A stretch of 40,821 bases of DNA from an uncultured Cohaesibacter sp. (lineage in GTDB: Bacteria > Pseudomonadota > Alphaproteobacteria > Rhizobiales > Cohaesibacteraceae): contig NZ_OY759866.1 in NCBI RefSeq assembly GCF_963662805.1, forward strand, positions 1-40,821, given 5' to 3'. The position numbers were made by a program, and so were the translations under genes. Below are positions 16,969 through 24,918 of this stretch, piece by piece. The notes under the pieces were generated by a model, which made no database searches, was not told the DNA's origin, and saw nothing but the letters and a program-made list of their open reading frames with translations. Within the stretch, counting starts at the first letter, position 1; every line of letters begins with the position of its first letter.

Positions 16969-17466
16969 ATGACACCGAACCAGGAAATCCGGGTCGTATT
17001 GAAGGCCATCCGCAAGATAGAGCGGGCGCTGGACATCCATTCCCGACACTTAAACAAAGAAAGTGGCCTTACTTTGCCACAATTGATTGTGCTGCGTTGC
17101 GTTCGCGATCTGGGCGAGCCTTCGGGCAATGCAATTGCGCGCGATGTCGATCTGTCACCGCCAACTGTACTGGGGATTCTCGACAAGCTTTCGGCCAAGG
17201 GGCTGATTGAGCGGCAGCGCCTGCCAACCAACCGTCGTGTCGTCATTTCCCGCCTGACGGAACAGGGCGCCCACGTGCTCAAATCAGCACCCTCGCCTCT
17301 CGGCGAGACCTTTTCCCGGCGTTTTTTTGCGCTTCAGCCGGAAGAGCGCCAGGTGATCATCAACAGCCTTGAAAAAGTGGCAGAATTCTCCGGCGACGAA
17401 ACGGTCGAGCGACTTGCCGAAGTGATGGATCTGCCGGTCGCCGAGTCGGCACAAGAGCCGCATTAA
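16969..17466 (+). CDS. MarR-family transcriptional regulator
   Basis: A 165-residue winged-helix regulator. Helix-turn-helix residues are at about 45-75 (GNAIARDVDLSPPTVLGILDKL), followed by the wing with the typical DxR-like basic tip (RLPTNRRVVISRLTEQG). The protein starts at an ATG after an A-rich leader and lacks a strong Shine-Dalgarno. It is divergent from asnO-ngg-M42, so it is the probable local regulator of osmolyte synthesis. MarR proteins usually respond to a small ligand, so the signal here might be the solute or salt itself; that is inference. Confidence 0.85.
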   Translation: MTPNQEIRVVLKAIRKIERALDIHSRHLNKESGLTLPQLIVLRCVRDLGEPSGNAIARDVDLSPPTVLGILDKLSAKGLIERQRLPTNRRVVISRLTEQGAHVLKSAPSPLGETFSRRFFALQPEERQVIINSLEKVAEFSGDETVERLAEVMDLPVAESAQEPH

Positions 17467-17505
17467 GACGGCGACAAGTACCCTTGCCCCCACTCCTCGA
17501 GACAT

Positions 17506-17538
17506 AAAAAGGCCACCCCTGTTTAACAGGGAGTGGCC
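17506..17538 (-). terminator. Strong terminator after tctA
   Basis: Outer stem GGCCAC / GTGGCC and inner stem CCCTGTT / AACAGGG, separated by a single bulged A, with a 1-nt apex (the real loop will be larger). On the minus strand it is followed by TTTTTAT. It terminates the leftward tctCBA transcript and lies 45 bp after marR, possibly stopping that too. Confidence 0.85.
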
Positions 17539-17546
17539 AGTCAGAT

Positions 17547-17572
17547 GCTCGGAGTAAACACCTCCTCCGAGC
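17547..17572 (-). other. Second stem-loop after tctA
   Basis: A perfect 8-bp inverted repeat (GCTCGGAG / CTCCGAGC, 10-nt loop) lies 15 bp past the tctA stop and just before the terminator hairpin, giving a tandem pair. It has no U-tract and may be a 3'-end stabiliser. Confidence 0.5.
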
Positions 17573-17587
17573 TATTGTTGGGGAGGT

Positions 17588-19090
17588 TCAAGCCGCAGAC
17601 TTCAGCATGTTTCGTCTCATCCGGTTGAGGATCTGAAGCAGAGGCACAGCCCAGATCACCAGCGTAAGAACGCCAAGGACACCAGCGACTGGTCGATCAA
17701 AGAAACCAAGGATCGCTCCGTCGGACTTGATGACCGTTGCCATGAAATTCTCCTCAAGCATCGGCCCGATGACGATCCCCAAAATGACCGGCGCCAGCGG
17801 GAAGCCATTCTCCTCCATGAGGAAGCCCATGACGCCGAGCACCAGCATGACAGTGATGCCGTAGGTGCTGTTGGTGATGGCAAAGGATCCGACCACACAG
17901 AAGATCAGGATGATCGGCATGATCACATTGGCGGGTGCACGCAACACGAAGCGGGCACTGCGGATCGCGGCATAGCCGAGCGGGATCAGCATCAGGTTGG
18001 CGAGGAAGAAGGTGAGGAAGATACCATAGGTCAGGTCAGCCTGCTGGACAAAGACCATCGGGCCCGGCGTGATGCCTTTCATGAACAGAACGCCGATGGC
18101 AATCGCGGTCACCGAGTCACCGGGAATCCCGAAGACAAGGGCGGGAACCCAGACCCCGCTGAGGCCTGCGTTGTTGGCCGCACCGGCAGCCACCAGCCCC
18201 TCTGGGTGACCGGTTCCGAATTTCTCGGGATTGCGTGCGAACTTCTTCGACAAGGCATAGGAAACCCAGGCAGCGATATCAGCACCCGCGCCGGGGAGGA
18301 TACCAACGATGGTGCCGATAAGGCTGCCGCGGACAAGATGCTTCCTGTTTTCAAGCATCATCTTGCCCTGTCCGCCAAACACGGTCGACCGACCCGGCGC
18401 GATGGCCGACCGGTCTTGCTGGGGTGATATGGCGAAGCGCAAAAGCTCGGTCATGGCAAACATGCCGATCATGGCGGGAATGAAGCTCACGCCCGCCATC
18501 AGCTCAACATTACCGAAGGTGAAGCGCGGATAGCCGCCAATGACATCAATGCCGATGGTCGAAATGAAGAGTCCAATGAGCAGGGCGATCATGCCTTTGG
18601 CCTGAGAGCCTCGGGAGATCACGACCGCACAGCTGAGCCCCAGACAGGCGAGCCAAAAGTATTCGACGGTCGAGAATTCGAAAGCGAATTCGGCCAGATA
18701 GGGCGCACATGTCGACAGGATGACGGCACCGACAAGCCCACCGAACACTGAACTGACGAGACCGATCCCGAGCGCCCTCTCAGCTTCGCCGCGGCGGGTC
18801 ATGTTGAAGGCTTCGTCAACATAGGCAGCAGAGGCAGGCGTACCGGGAATGCGCAGAAGGGCGCCGGGAATGTCGCCAGCAAAGATGGCCATGGCAACAC
18901 TGGTCACGATGGCGGCAATTGCCGGGAGGGGATCCATGAAAAAGGTCAGAGGCACCAGAAGGGCCGTCGCCATCGTCGCCGACAGTCCGGGAACGGCGCC
19001 GACAAACAGACCAAACATGGCAGAGCCGAGAATGACCATCAGGACATAGGGCTGGGCCACCTGACTGAGAGCGGAAAGAAGAACGTCCAT
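17588..19090 (-). CDS. tctA: Tripartite tricarboxylate transporter large membrane subunit (TctA family)
   Basis: A 500-residue, highly hydrophobic protein of the TctA family with about 12 spans, the translocating subunit of a tripartite tricarboxylate-type (TTT) transporter. Family signatures include GAVPGLSATMATALLVPLT near the N-terminus, FAGDIPGALLRIPGTPASAA, and GILPGAGADIAAWVSYA in the middle. VFGIPGDSVTAIAIGVL in the second half is the mirror of the first motif. It follows tctB with a 4-bp gap and ends the leftward unit. TTT systems take up carboxylates; the ligand is not identifiable, but the divergent sugar-acid genes suggest a sugar acid. Confidence 0.92.
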   Translation of the reverse strand: MDVLLSALSQVAQPYVLMVILGSAMFGLFVGAVPGLSATMATALLVPLTFFMDPLPAIAAIVTSVAMAIFAGDIPGALLRIPGTPASAAYVDEAFNMTRRGEAERALGIGLVSSVFGGLVGAVILSTCAPYLAEFAFEFSTVEYFWLACLGLSCAVVISRGSQAKGMIALLIGLFISTIGIDVIGGYPRFTFGNVELMAGVSFIPAMIGMFAMTELLRFAISPQQDRSAIAPGRSTVFGGQGKMMLENRKHLVRGSLIGTIVGILPGAGADIAAWVSYALSKKFARNPEKFGTGHPEGLVAAGAANNAGLSGVWVPALVFGIPGDSVTAIAIGVLFMKGITPGPMVFVQQADLTYGIFLTFFLANLMLIPLGYAAIRSARFVLRAPANVIMPIILIFCVVGSFAITNSTYGITVMLVLGVMGFLMEENGFPLAPVILGIVIGPMLEENFMATVIKSDGAILGFFDRPVAGVLGVLTLVIWAVPLLQILNRMRRNMLKSAA

Positions 19091-19094
19091 GATG

Positions 19095-19577
19095 TCACCA
19101 GGCTAATGGTTCGAGCACGCCCCACGGCAGAGGCACCAGAAGAAGCTTGCTGAAGGCGGTGTGAATGGTCATCGCCGCAAGGAAACTGACCGGGATCGCA
19201 ACAAGCACTCTCAAACGGAAAACGATGAACAGGATAAAAAGCAGGATCGTGCTCAGAAGCGGGAAGCCAAGCGTGTCGACAAAGGGAATGAAGCTCGCCG
19301 TGCCAAGCAGAATGGCCAGAGCCTGAAGCACCCGGCGCTGGTCCTTGATCCAGGCCCCGAAGGCGATCAGGCTGGCGCGCTCGTTGCTGCGCAGGTCCGT
19401 GATAATGATGGATACACCACCCAGAATGAGACCGAAGGCGATGATCCTCGGCATGAGATCCGAGCCGACGGACTGGCCGGGCACGGATGGAAACGAACTG
19501 ATTTCGTAGAGAATACCCAACGAAAACAGGATGAGGATCACCCCCATCAAGCGATCGCTTATTTTCATGTTTTGCAT
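19095..19577 (-). CDS. tctB: Tripartite tricarboxylate transporter small membrane subunit (TctB family)
   Basis: A 160-residue protein with four hydrophobic segments (about 10-27, 44-62, 85-105 and 110-145), as expected for TctB. The sequence is poorly conserved in this family, so the call rests on length, topology (FPSVPGQSVGSDLMPRIIA after the first span is typical) and position between tctC and tctA. A second ATG at 19568 has GGA at better spacing and may be the real start. A 198-bp gap with two stem-loops separates it from tctC. Confidence 0.85.
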   Translation of the reverse strand: MQNMKISDRLMGVILILFSLGILYEISSFPSVPGQSVGSDLMPRIIAFGLILGGVSIIITDLRSNERASLIAFGAWIKDQRRVLQALAILLGTASFIPFVDTLGFPLLSTILLFILFIVFRLRVLVAIPVSFLAAMTIHTAFSKLLLVPLPWGVLEPLAW

Positions 19578-19700
19578 CCGACTGTGGTCACGCCCACCGG
19601 GGCGCTCGCCGCTCGATCAGGCCTGCAAAATGCAAAGGACCGGCTGCGGCGTTTCAAGTCTTGTTCCAAGGCGAGGTCCATCTCTTTGCACCTGCCTGCT

Positions 19701-19728
19701 CCGCCTCGACGATCACACGCCGAGGCGG
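19701..19728 (-). other. Stem-loop 2 between tctC and tctB
   Basis: An 8-bp stem, CCGCCTCG / CGAGGCGG, with a 12-nt loop in the 198-bp tctC-tctB gap. There is no U-tract on the minus strand. Apart from this and the next hairpin I see nothing else in the gap. Confidence 0.55.
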
Positions 19729-19742
19729 AACTGTTCACCTTA

Positions 19743-19766
19743 TCAGGGCCATGGAACGGCCCCTGA
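19743..19766 (-). other. Stem-loop 1 between tctC and tctB
   Basis: TCAGGG / CCCTGA, extended inward by CC/GG with one bulged C, 10 bp after the tctC stop. Probably a 3'-protecting structure for the binding-protein part of the transcript. Confidence 0.6.
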
Positions 19767-19775
19767 CAGACAGAC

Positions 19776-20753
19776 TTATTTTGCCAGTCCGGATGCTTTC
19801 ATGACTTTGCCGAGATCGGCATCTGCCTTGGCCATCCATTCGCCGAAGCCAGCACCGTCGCGCCAGATCGCACCAAAGCCGCGCTGTTTCATGAAGGCCT
19901 GGAATTCTTCCGAATTGTAGGCTTTCTCGATGGATGCGGAGAGCTTGGACGCCACATCATCAGACAGGCCTTTCGGAGCCCCGACGCCGCGCCAGGTTGC
20001 ACTGCTCCAGTCGATGTCAGCAGCTTCCTTGAGGGTCGGAACGTCCGGGTAGCCCGGCAGGCGCTCGGAATCCATCACGGCAAGGGTCTTGACCTTACCG
20101 GCGGAAATCAGCGATGCGGCCTCGGAAACCGAGCAGGTCACGACATCGACACCACCGGAGACCAGATCCTGCAGAGCCGGAGCTGCACCTTTGGTCGGAA
20201 CCCATGGAACGGTTTCCGGCTCGGCACCTGCGGTGACCAGCATGCCAGCGAGAGCGAGATGCCAGATGCCACCCTGACCGGTGCCTGACCCTTTCATGGA
20301 GCCCGGAGCTGCCTTTGCATCGGCAAGCAGGGTCTTGACGTCATCATACTTAGAGTCGGCCTTCACATGCACGCCAGCCGGGTCGGCGTTAAACAGGGCA
20401 AGCGGGGTGTAGCCGGTGTAATCCAGTTCGGTAAGACCGGCCCAGTGCATCATGGCGATTTCCACAGTCACGGTACCGACCGTGTAGCCGTCCGGCTTGG
20501 CCATCGAGATTGCGGAATGGCCGACAACACCACCACCACCGGTGCGGTTGACGACGTTGACCGGAACGCCGAGATCTTTTTCGACAAGACCTGCCAGCAT
20601 ACGGCTTGTCGCATCGGTGCCACCACCAGCACCCCAAGGCACGATCCAGGTGATCGGACGCTCTGGATATTCGGCGAAGGCGGGGGTGGCCGCAGATACG
20701 GCAAAGGCAACCGCAGCGACACTCAGGCCTGCGGACAACATGGTACGAAGCAT
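19776..20753 (-). CDS. tctC: Tripartite tricarboxylate transporter substrate-binding protein (TctC/Bug family)
   Basis: A periplasmic binding protein of the Bug family. I chose the ATG at 20753, preceded by AGGGAGA; it gives 325 residues with a Sec signal ending ATPAFA-E. The first mature residues, YPERPITWIVPWGAGGGTD, are the hallmark of the family. Later motifs include NVVNRTGGGGVVGHSAI and the RGVGAPKGL segment. It is the first gene of the leftward tctCBA unit, with the 536-bp control region upstream. The binding pocket of Bug proteins holds a carboxylate through two water molecules; the ligand is unknown here. Confidence 0.92.
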   Translation of the reverse strand: MLRTMLSAGLSVAAVAFAVSAATPAFAEYPERPITWIVPWGAGGGTDATSRMLAGLVEKDLGVPVNVVNRTGGGGVVGHSAISMAKPDGYTVGTVTVEIAMMHWAGLTELDYTGYTPLALFNADPAGVHVKADSKYDDVKTLLADAKAAPGSMKGSGTGQGGIWHLALAGMLVTAGAEPETVPWVPTKGAAPALQDLVSGGVDVVTCSVSEAASLISAGKVKTLAVMDSERLPGYPDVPTLKEAADIDWSSATWRGVGAPKGLSDDVASKLSASIEKAYNSEEFQAFMKQRGFGAIWRDGAGFGEWMAKADADLGKVMKASGLAK

Positions 20754-21289
20754 GGAACTCTCCCTAGTTTTCAATGCGACCCTGATTGATCGAACGAACG
20801 ACCACAGGCCCGCGCGCCAGTCCTCAACCGGCGCTCTCCCTTGAAACCTCAGTCAGGTCTGATCATCGGCAAAAGCCCAAAAACCCTCCGTGACTGGGAT
20901 CCCACTTACTATTGATAACTCATTTTTCCTAAAAATCAACAAATAATGATTTCCTTTTACAAATTTGTCGAAATGAACAGAAATATCGCCGATACTTTTT
21001 TGAAACCCGAAACTCTCCACGAGATCAAATAATATCATTTAATTACAATTATATAGCAGGGTTTTATATTGGGAAAGGTGCAGATTTTCCATTATTTTCT
21101 ATACGGAATTTTTAATCACAAAACCTGCCTCAAACCGTATGTTGTCCACTAATTAGGTAATTTCAGGAAAATTGTTGTTACTAATTTTTTCTAATTTTGA
21201 TATCTTTCCTGACATCACAATGCAGATCAGCCCTCAACACAGCCAGATTGCAGGCGGATTCAGGGGGCAAAACGTGCGGAGGAGCATAG
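20754..21289. promoter_or_regulatory. AT-rich divergent control region, tctC / SDR
   Basis: A 536-bp gap between two divergent units, visibly much richer in A+T than its surroundings. Candidate sites: on the minus strand TTGATT-N16-TATCAA for tctC (about 20908-20935); a perfect palindrome ACAAATTTGT at 20959-20968; and CTAATTAG at about 21149-21156 followed by further CTAATT repeats up to 21196. The palindromes could be operators for the GntR protein encoded at 22083, but this is only a pattern match. A 61-codon minus-strand frame here (20853-21038) shows no protein-like features, and I do not call it. Confidence 0.4.
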
Positions 21290-22051
21290 ATGCTACAGGA
21301 TATCGCAGGCATGAAAGTGCTTGTTTTTGGCGGAAGCTCAGGGATTGGCGCAGCAGCAGCCGAAGCCTTTGCAGCCCATGGTGCCGATGTCGCCATTCAT
21401 TATGCCCGGGGGAAAGATCGGGCAGAAGCCGTCGCCGAAAAGATAAAGGCCCATGGTGGCAACGCTGTCACGGTCGGAGCCGATCTTTACAAACAGGGTG
21501 AGGCGGCGGCAGCCGTGGAAGAAGCAGCCAAGGGCCTTGGCGGCATCGATGTGTTGATCAACAATGCGGGTGCCATGGTCGGACGCGCCCGTCTGGGTGA
21601 GGTCGAACGTGAACTTTACGACCAGATCATGGATCTCAATGTCTGGGCGGTGATCGAAGCCAGTCAGGCCGCCCTGCCCTATCTCAAGGCATCAGGCAAG
21701 GCATCGATCATCAATCTGGCGTCCATCGCCGGGCGCAATGGTGGCGGTCCGGGTGCTGGCCTCTACGCCTCGGCCAAGGCCTTCGTTGGCAACTATACCC
21801 GCAATCTGGCCAAGGATCTGGCAGGGTTCGGCATTCGCGCCAACGCGATCTCCCCCGGCTTCATCAAGACCACCTTCCACGACGAAACCCCTCAGGCCGT
21901 GATGGACAACATGATCGCCTCGACCCCGCTGGCAAGAGCCGGTCTTGCCGAGGATTGCACGGGCTCGTTGCTGTTTTTTGCCTCTCCCCAGATGAGCGGC
22001 TTCATCACGGGACAGACCCTTGAAATCAACGGTGGGGCGCTCATGCCCTGA
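21290..22051 (+). CDS. Short-chain dehydrogenase/reductase, probable sugar or sugar-acid dehydrogenase
   Basis: A 253-residue classical SDR with a Rossmann fold. The cofactor loop is GGSSGIG (14-20), the structural motif NNAG is at 91-94, and the catalytic residues are S145, Y159 and K163 (YASAK). AGGAG precedes the ATG at good spacing. The GGAL C-terminus and SPGFIKT segment are typical of NAD(P)-dependent sugar and sugar-acid dehydrogenases. It is the first gene before a GntR regulator and dgoK-dgoA, so it probably oxidises a galactose-type sugar or an epimeric acid feeding 2-keto-3-deoxygalactonate. SDRs cannot be assigned a substrate from sequence, so the specificity is open. Confidence 0.8.
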   Translation: MLQDIAGMKVLVFGGSSGIGAAAAEAFAAHGADVAIHYARGKDRAEAVAEKIKAHGGNAVTVGADLYKQGEAAAAVEEAAKGLGGIDVLINNAGAMVGRARLGEVERELYDQIMDLNVWAVIEASQAALPYLKASGKASIINLASIAGRNGGGPGAGLYASAKAFVGNYTRNLAKDLAGFGIRANAISPGFIKTTFHDETPQAVMDNMIASTPLARAGLAEDCTGSLLFFASPQMSGFITGQTLEINGGALMP

Positions 22052-22082
22052 CCGGTGGTGTAATTGATTGGCAGGTGAAACA

Positions 22083-22889
22083 ATGCTAGCGTTGACCGGT
22101 GTCTCGAAAGACCTTGCGATTCCTCCAGAAAACGGGAAGAAGGCCAGCGTTGTACGCGCTGGAGACAGCAATCTTTTGAACCGATCAAACAATGGGATGA
22201 CGAAGTCGCGAAGTCTAGCCGATACCGTTTATCAGGAACTGCTGAGCCGAATTGTTGCGGGCACCTATCCTGAAAATACCAAGTTGCCGACCGAGGCCGA
22301 ACTCGCGGAGGATCTGGGTGCGTCGCGTCCAGTGGTGAGGGCTGCCATTGCCCGCCTTCGGGAAAGCGGTCTGGTCGCCTCTCGGCGCGGGTCGGGCAGT
22401 TTCGTGCTCAAACGACCAACCGAAACCGTCGTCCAATTTGCTCCCATTGAATCCATCGCGGATATTCAACGCTATTTCGAATACCGGATCATGCTGGAGG
22501 GGGAAGCCGCCTTTCTGGCGGCAGAACGCGCCAGCGACCGGGATATCGAAAAGATGACCGTTGAAATGAAGCGCATGGACGAAGCCCTCGAGACGCAGGA
22601 ACACGTGGTCGAGGGGGACTTCCGCTTTCATCTGGCAATCTGTGAGGCGACTGACAATTACTTTCTTGTCAGTTCCTTCCAATTTCTTGCAGATGCCATG
22701 CATCAGTCGATGAATCTGGCCCACAATCTGACCATGAGAGGCAAGACCTCGTGGCAGACAGTGGTTCAGGAAGAACATCGGCGGATCTACATGGCCATCC
22801 GCAACCGGGAACGGAATGCTGCGCGCACGCATATGCAGATGCACCTGCGCAACGCCCGACACAGGATCTTTGAAGGCCCGAACTCGTAG
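22083..22889 (+). CDS. GntR-family (FCD) transcriptional regulator
   Basis: A FadR-type GntR regulator of 268 residues from the ATG at 22083 (AGGTG upstream). The winged helix is at about 45-110 (LPTEAELAEDLGASRPVVRAAI), followed by the all-helical FCD ligand domain with its metal-binding-type Asp/His residues (EYRIMLEGEAA, FHLAICEATDNY, EEHRRIYMAI). The first 40 residues precede the DNA-binding domain and look unstructured; the ATG at 22197 would remove them and is a real alternative. It lies inside the SDR-dgoK-dgoA unit and presumably controls it and/or the divergent tctCBA. Confidence 0.87.
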   Translation: MLALTGVSKDLAIPPENGKKASVVRAGDSNLLNRSNNGMTKSRSLADTVYQELLSRIVAGTYPENTKLPTEAELAEDLGASRPVVRAAIARLRESGLVASRRGSGSFVLKRPTETVVQFAPIESIADIQRYFEYRIMLEGEAAFLAAERASDRDIEKMTVEMKRMDEALETQEHVVEGDFRFHLAICEATDNYFLVSSFQFLADAMHQSMNLAHNLTMRGKTSWQTVVQEEHRRIYMAIRNRERNAARTHMQMHLRNARHRIFEGPNS

Positions 22890-22940
22890 ACAGCGAGCAG
22901 GCGCCGGGTGCCCTTCGCACCAACAGTCACAGGTATAGCC

Positions 22941-23897
22941 ATGATCAACAAAGTCACTTCCGCAGCCTCCAGTGCCACATGGGTTGGCATCGACTGGGGA
23001 ACCACAAACATCCGGGCCTATCTGCTGGATGCCTCAGCCACCATTCTCGACCGGCACTCGCTGGCCCGTCATATCAAGGATTGCAACGAGGAAGGCTGGA
23101 TGAATGTCTTCAAGAAGCTCGTTGAGGGATGGGACGTGACAGATAGCACGCCCATCATCATTTGCGGCATGGCTGGCAGCAAGTTCGGCTGGATCGAAGC
23201 GCCCTATGCGGCCTGCCCGGCAGGTGTCAGCGATCTCGTCGCCAAATCGGCCCATCCGGAGGGCATCCAGAATATCTCGATCCTTCCCGGCCTGTGCTGC
23301 AAGGACGCACGCGGCAACCACGATGTCATTCGCGGCGAGGAGACCCAGCTTCTGGGGCTGTTCGAGCAATCCTCCATGATCTCACGTCTGATCTGCGCAC
23401 CCGGAACGCATACCAAATGGATCAGCGCAGAAAACTTCACTGTTCGTGACTTCCACACCACGATGACCGGAGAGCTGTTTGGTCTGCTCACCGAACACAG
23501 CATTCTGGCGCAAAGCATTGCCAAGAGCGGTTCAGGCGAGATCGGCACCAAATTCGAGGATGGCGTCCGCATGGCGGCAGAAGGCGACGGGCTGCTCGCC
23601 AACATTTTCAAGGTGCGTGCAAACGGCCTGTTCAACGAGTTGGCTCCGGAGGATGCGGGCGACTTCCTCTCCGGCATTCTGGTTGGCACCGACGTGTTTC
23701 AGGAGGTCTCGCATCTCGATCACGGTCTCGTTTCGGTTCCGCTCATCGGGCCCAAGCCGCTGTCCGAGCGCTATGCCAAAGCGCTCGGTCACTTTGGTAT
23801 CGAGGGCATCGTGCTGGATGCCGAGGAACTGACTGTTGCCGGCCTTGCCAGCGTTGCCCGCCAGATGGGCTATGTGGAGACGTCCAATGTCGCATGA
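22941..23897 (+). CDS. dgoK: 2-dehydro-3-deoxygalactonokinase
   Basis: A 318-residue kinase of the DgoK family, which phosphorylates 2-keto-3-deoxygalactonate at C6 with ATP. The actin/hexokinase-like phosphate-1 loop WVGIDWGTTNIRAYLLD is near the N-terminus. The family motifs MAGSKFGWIEAPY, IRGEETQLLGL and CAPGTHTKWI follow, and MTGELFGLL is intact. I chose the ATG at 22941 over the in-frame GTG at 22908 because the latter gives no extra similarity. The stop overlaps dgoA by 11 bp, so the kinase and aldolase are coupled, as in the De Ley-Doudoroff (DgoK-DgoA) route. Confidence 0.9.
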   Translation: MINKVTSAASSATWVGIDWGTTNIRAYLLDASATILDRHSLARHIKDCNEEGWMNVFKKLVEGWDVTDSTPIIICGMAGSKFGWIEAPYAACPAGVSDLVAKSAHPEGIQNISILPGLCCKDARGNHDVIRGEETQLLGLFEQSSMISRLICAPGTHTKWISAENFTVRDFHTTMTGELFGLLTEHSILAQSIAKSGSGEIGTKFEDGVRMAAEGDGLLANIFKVRANGLFNELAPEDAGDFLSGILVGTDVFQEVSHLDHGLVSVPLIGPKPLSERYAKALGHFGIEGIVLDAEELTVAGLASVARQMGYVETSNVA

Positions 23898-24525
23898 TGA
23901 AAAAGACCTGATGGGCAAATTTCTGGCCGAGTGTCCTGTCGTTGCCATTCTGCGCGGACTTGAGCCGGAGCGCGCGGTGGCCGTCGGTCAGGCCCTGTTT
24001 GATGCTGGTATCCGGATCATTGAGGTGCCTGCCAACTCTCCCGACCCGTTCGTCAGCATTGCCGCCCTTGTCGAGCATTTTGGCGATCGCGCCATGATCG
24101 GGGCTGGCACGATCCTCACGGTGGATCAGGTCGCCGAGGTCAAGAAGGCTGGTGGCCAGGTGGTCGTCAGCCCCAACATGAATGTCGATGTCATTCGGGC
24201 CACCAAGGACATGGGCATGTATTCCCTGCCCGGCTGTTTCACCGCGACAGAGGCCTTTACCGCGCTTGATGCGGGAGCGGATGGCTTGAAGTTCTTCCCC
24301 GGCGAGGCGATCACGCCAGCCATCGTCAAGGCCTTGCGGGCCGTTCTGCCACCACAGGCCCGGGTGTTGATCGTCGGCGGGATCGGTGCGGACAACATGA
24401 GCCAGTTCACTGAGGTTGGGGCCAATGGCTTCGGCATCGGCTCATGGCTGTTCAAGCCGGGTCGCCCGACCGAGGAAATCGCCGAACTGGCGCGGCAGGT
24501 CTTCGCAGTCAGTCAGCAGGGCTGA
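23887..24525 (+). CDS. dgoA: 2-dehydro-3-deoxy-6-phosphogalactonate aldolase
   Basis: A 212-residue class I aldolase that splits 6-phospho-2-keto-3-deoxygalactonate to pyruvate and glyceraldehyde 3-phosphate. The Schiff-base lysine is K135 in GLKFFPGE and the general acid is E46 in IIEVPANSP. GAGTILTVDQV and SPNMNVDVI follow the KDPG/KDPGal aldolase pattern. The longer frame (start 23836) lies wholly inside dgoK and was rejected. The PANSP motif after the catalytic Glu distinguishes the galactonate branch from Eda (PLRSP-type). A terminator follows 56 bp downstream. Confidence 0.9.
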   Translation: MSHDEKDLMGKFLAECPVVAILRGLEPERAVAVGQALFDAGIRIIEVPANSPDPFVSIAALVEHFGDRAMIGAGTILTVDQVAEVKKAGGQVVVSPNMNVDVIRATKDMGMYSLPGCFTATEAFTALDAGADGLKFFPGEAITPAIVKALRAVLPPQARVLIVGGIGADNMSQFTEVGANGFGIGSWLFKPGRPTEEIAELARQVFAVSQQG

Positions 24526-24581
24526 CCAATAATCCATCACGAAGCGCTGCAATCATGCAACTTTTGCACTAGTCTTTTGGA

Positions 24582-24611
24582 GGGGGCACCGTTGGCCCCC
24601 TTTGTTTTTTC
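24582..24611 (+). terminator. Rho-independent terminator after dgoA
   Basis: A 6-bp all-GC stem (GGGGGC / GCCCCC, 7-nt loop) is followed by TTTGTTTTTT. It separates the dgo genes from the ytf transporter operon. Confidence 0.9.
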
Positions 24612-24918
24612 AGCTGTCAAACGGTGCTGTGCGGCAGCATATTGCACAATCTAATACATCGTGATCCTCCCACTGCCCAAGCGCTGGAACCTTGGCAAAT
24701 CTGGCTTTTTCCGGCTTTCCCAGTCGCGCAAAGACCTTCCATCCCGGCCTCAGACATCTCTTTATTTCGCAGAGATCAATTGGACATAATTGCAGGCTTT
24801 TACGGTTGGGGGTGACCAGTATTTTTTGCCATGTAAGCAGCAGCATCATCCATTTACGATCCCCAATAAGTCATACTTAATGAAGGTGGGAGTCATTATG
24901 TTTCATAGGGAGGAAAAC
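24612..24918 (+). promoter_or_regulatory. Upstream region of ytfQ
   Basis: About 300 bp that must hold the ytfQ promoter. I see no clear -35/-10 pair or recognisable GntR operator. The only firm signal is the Shine-Dalgarno AGGGAGG at 24906-24913, just before the ytfQ ATG. Confidence 0.35.

Noticed and set aside
20853..21038. A 61-codon minus-strand frame in the AT-rich gap as a small gene
   Set aside because: No ribosome-binding site or protein-like pattern is visible, and it falls within the control region of tctC.
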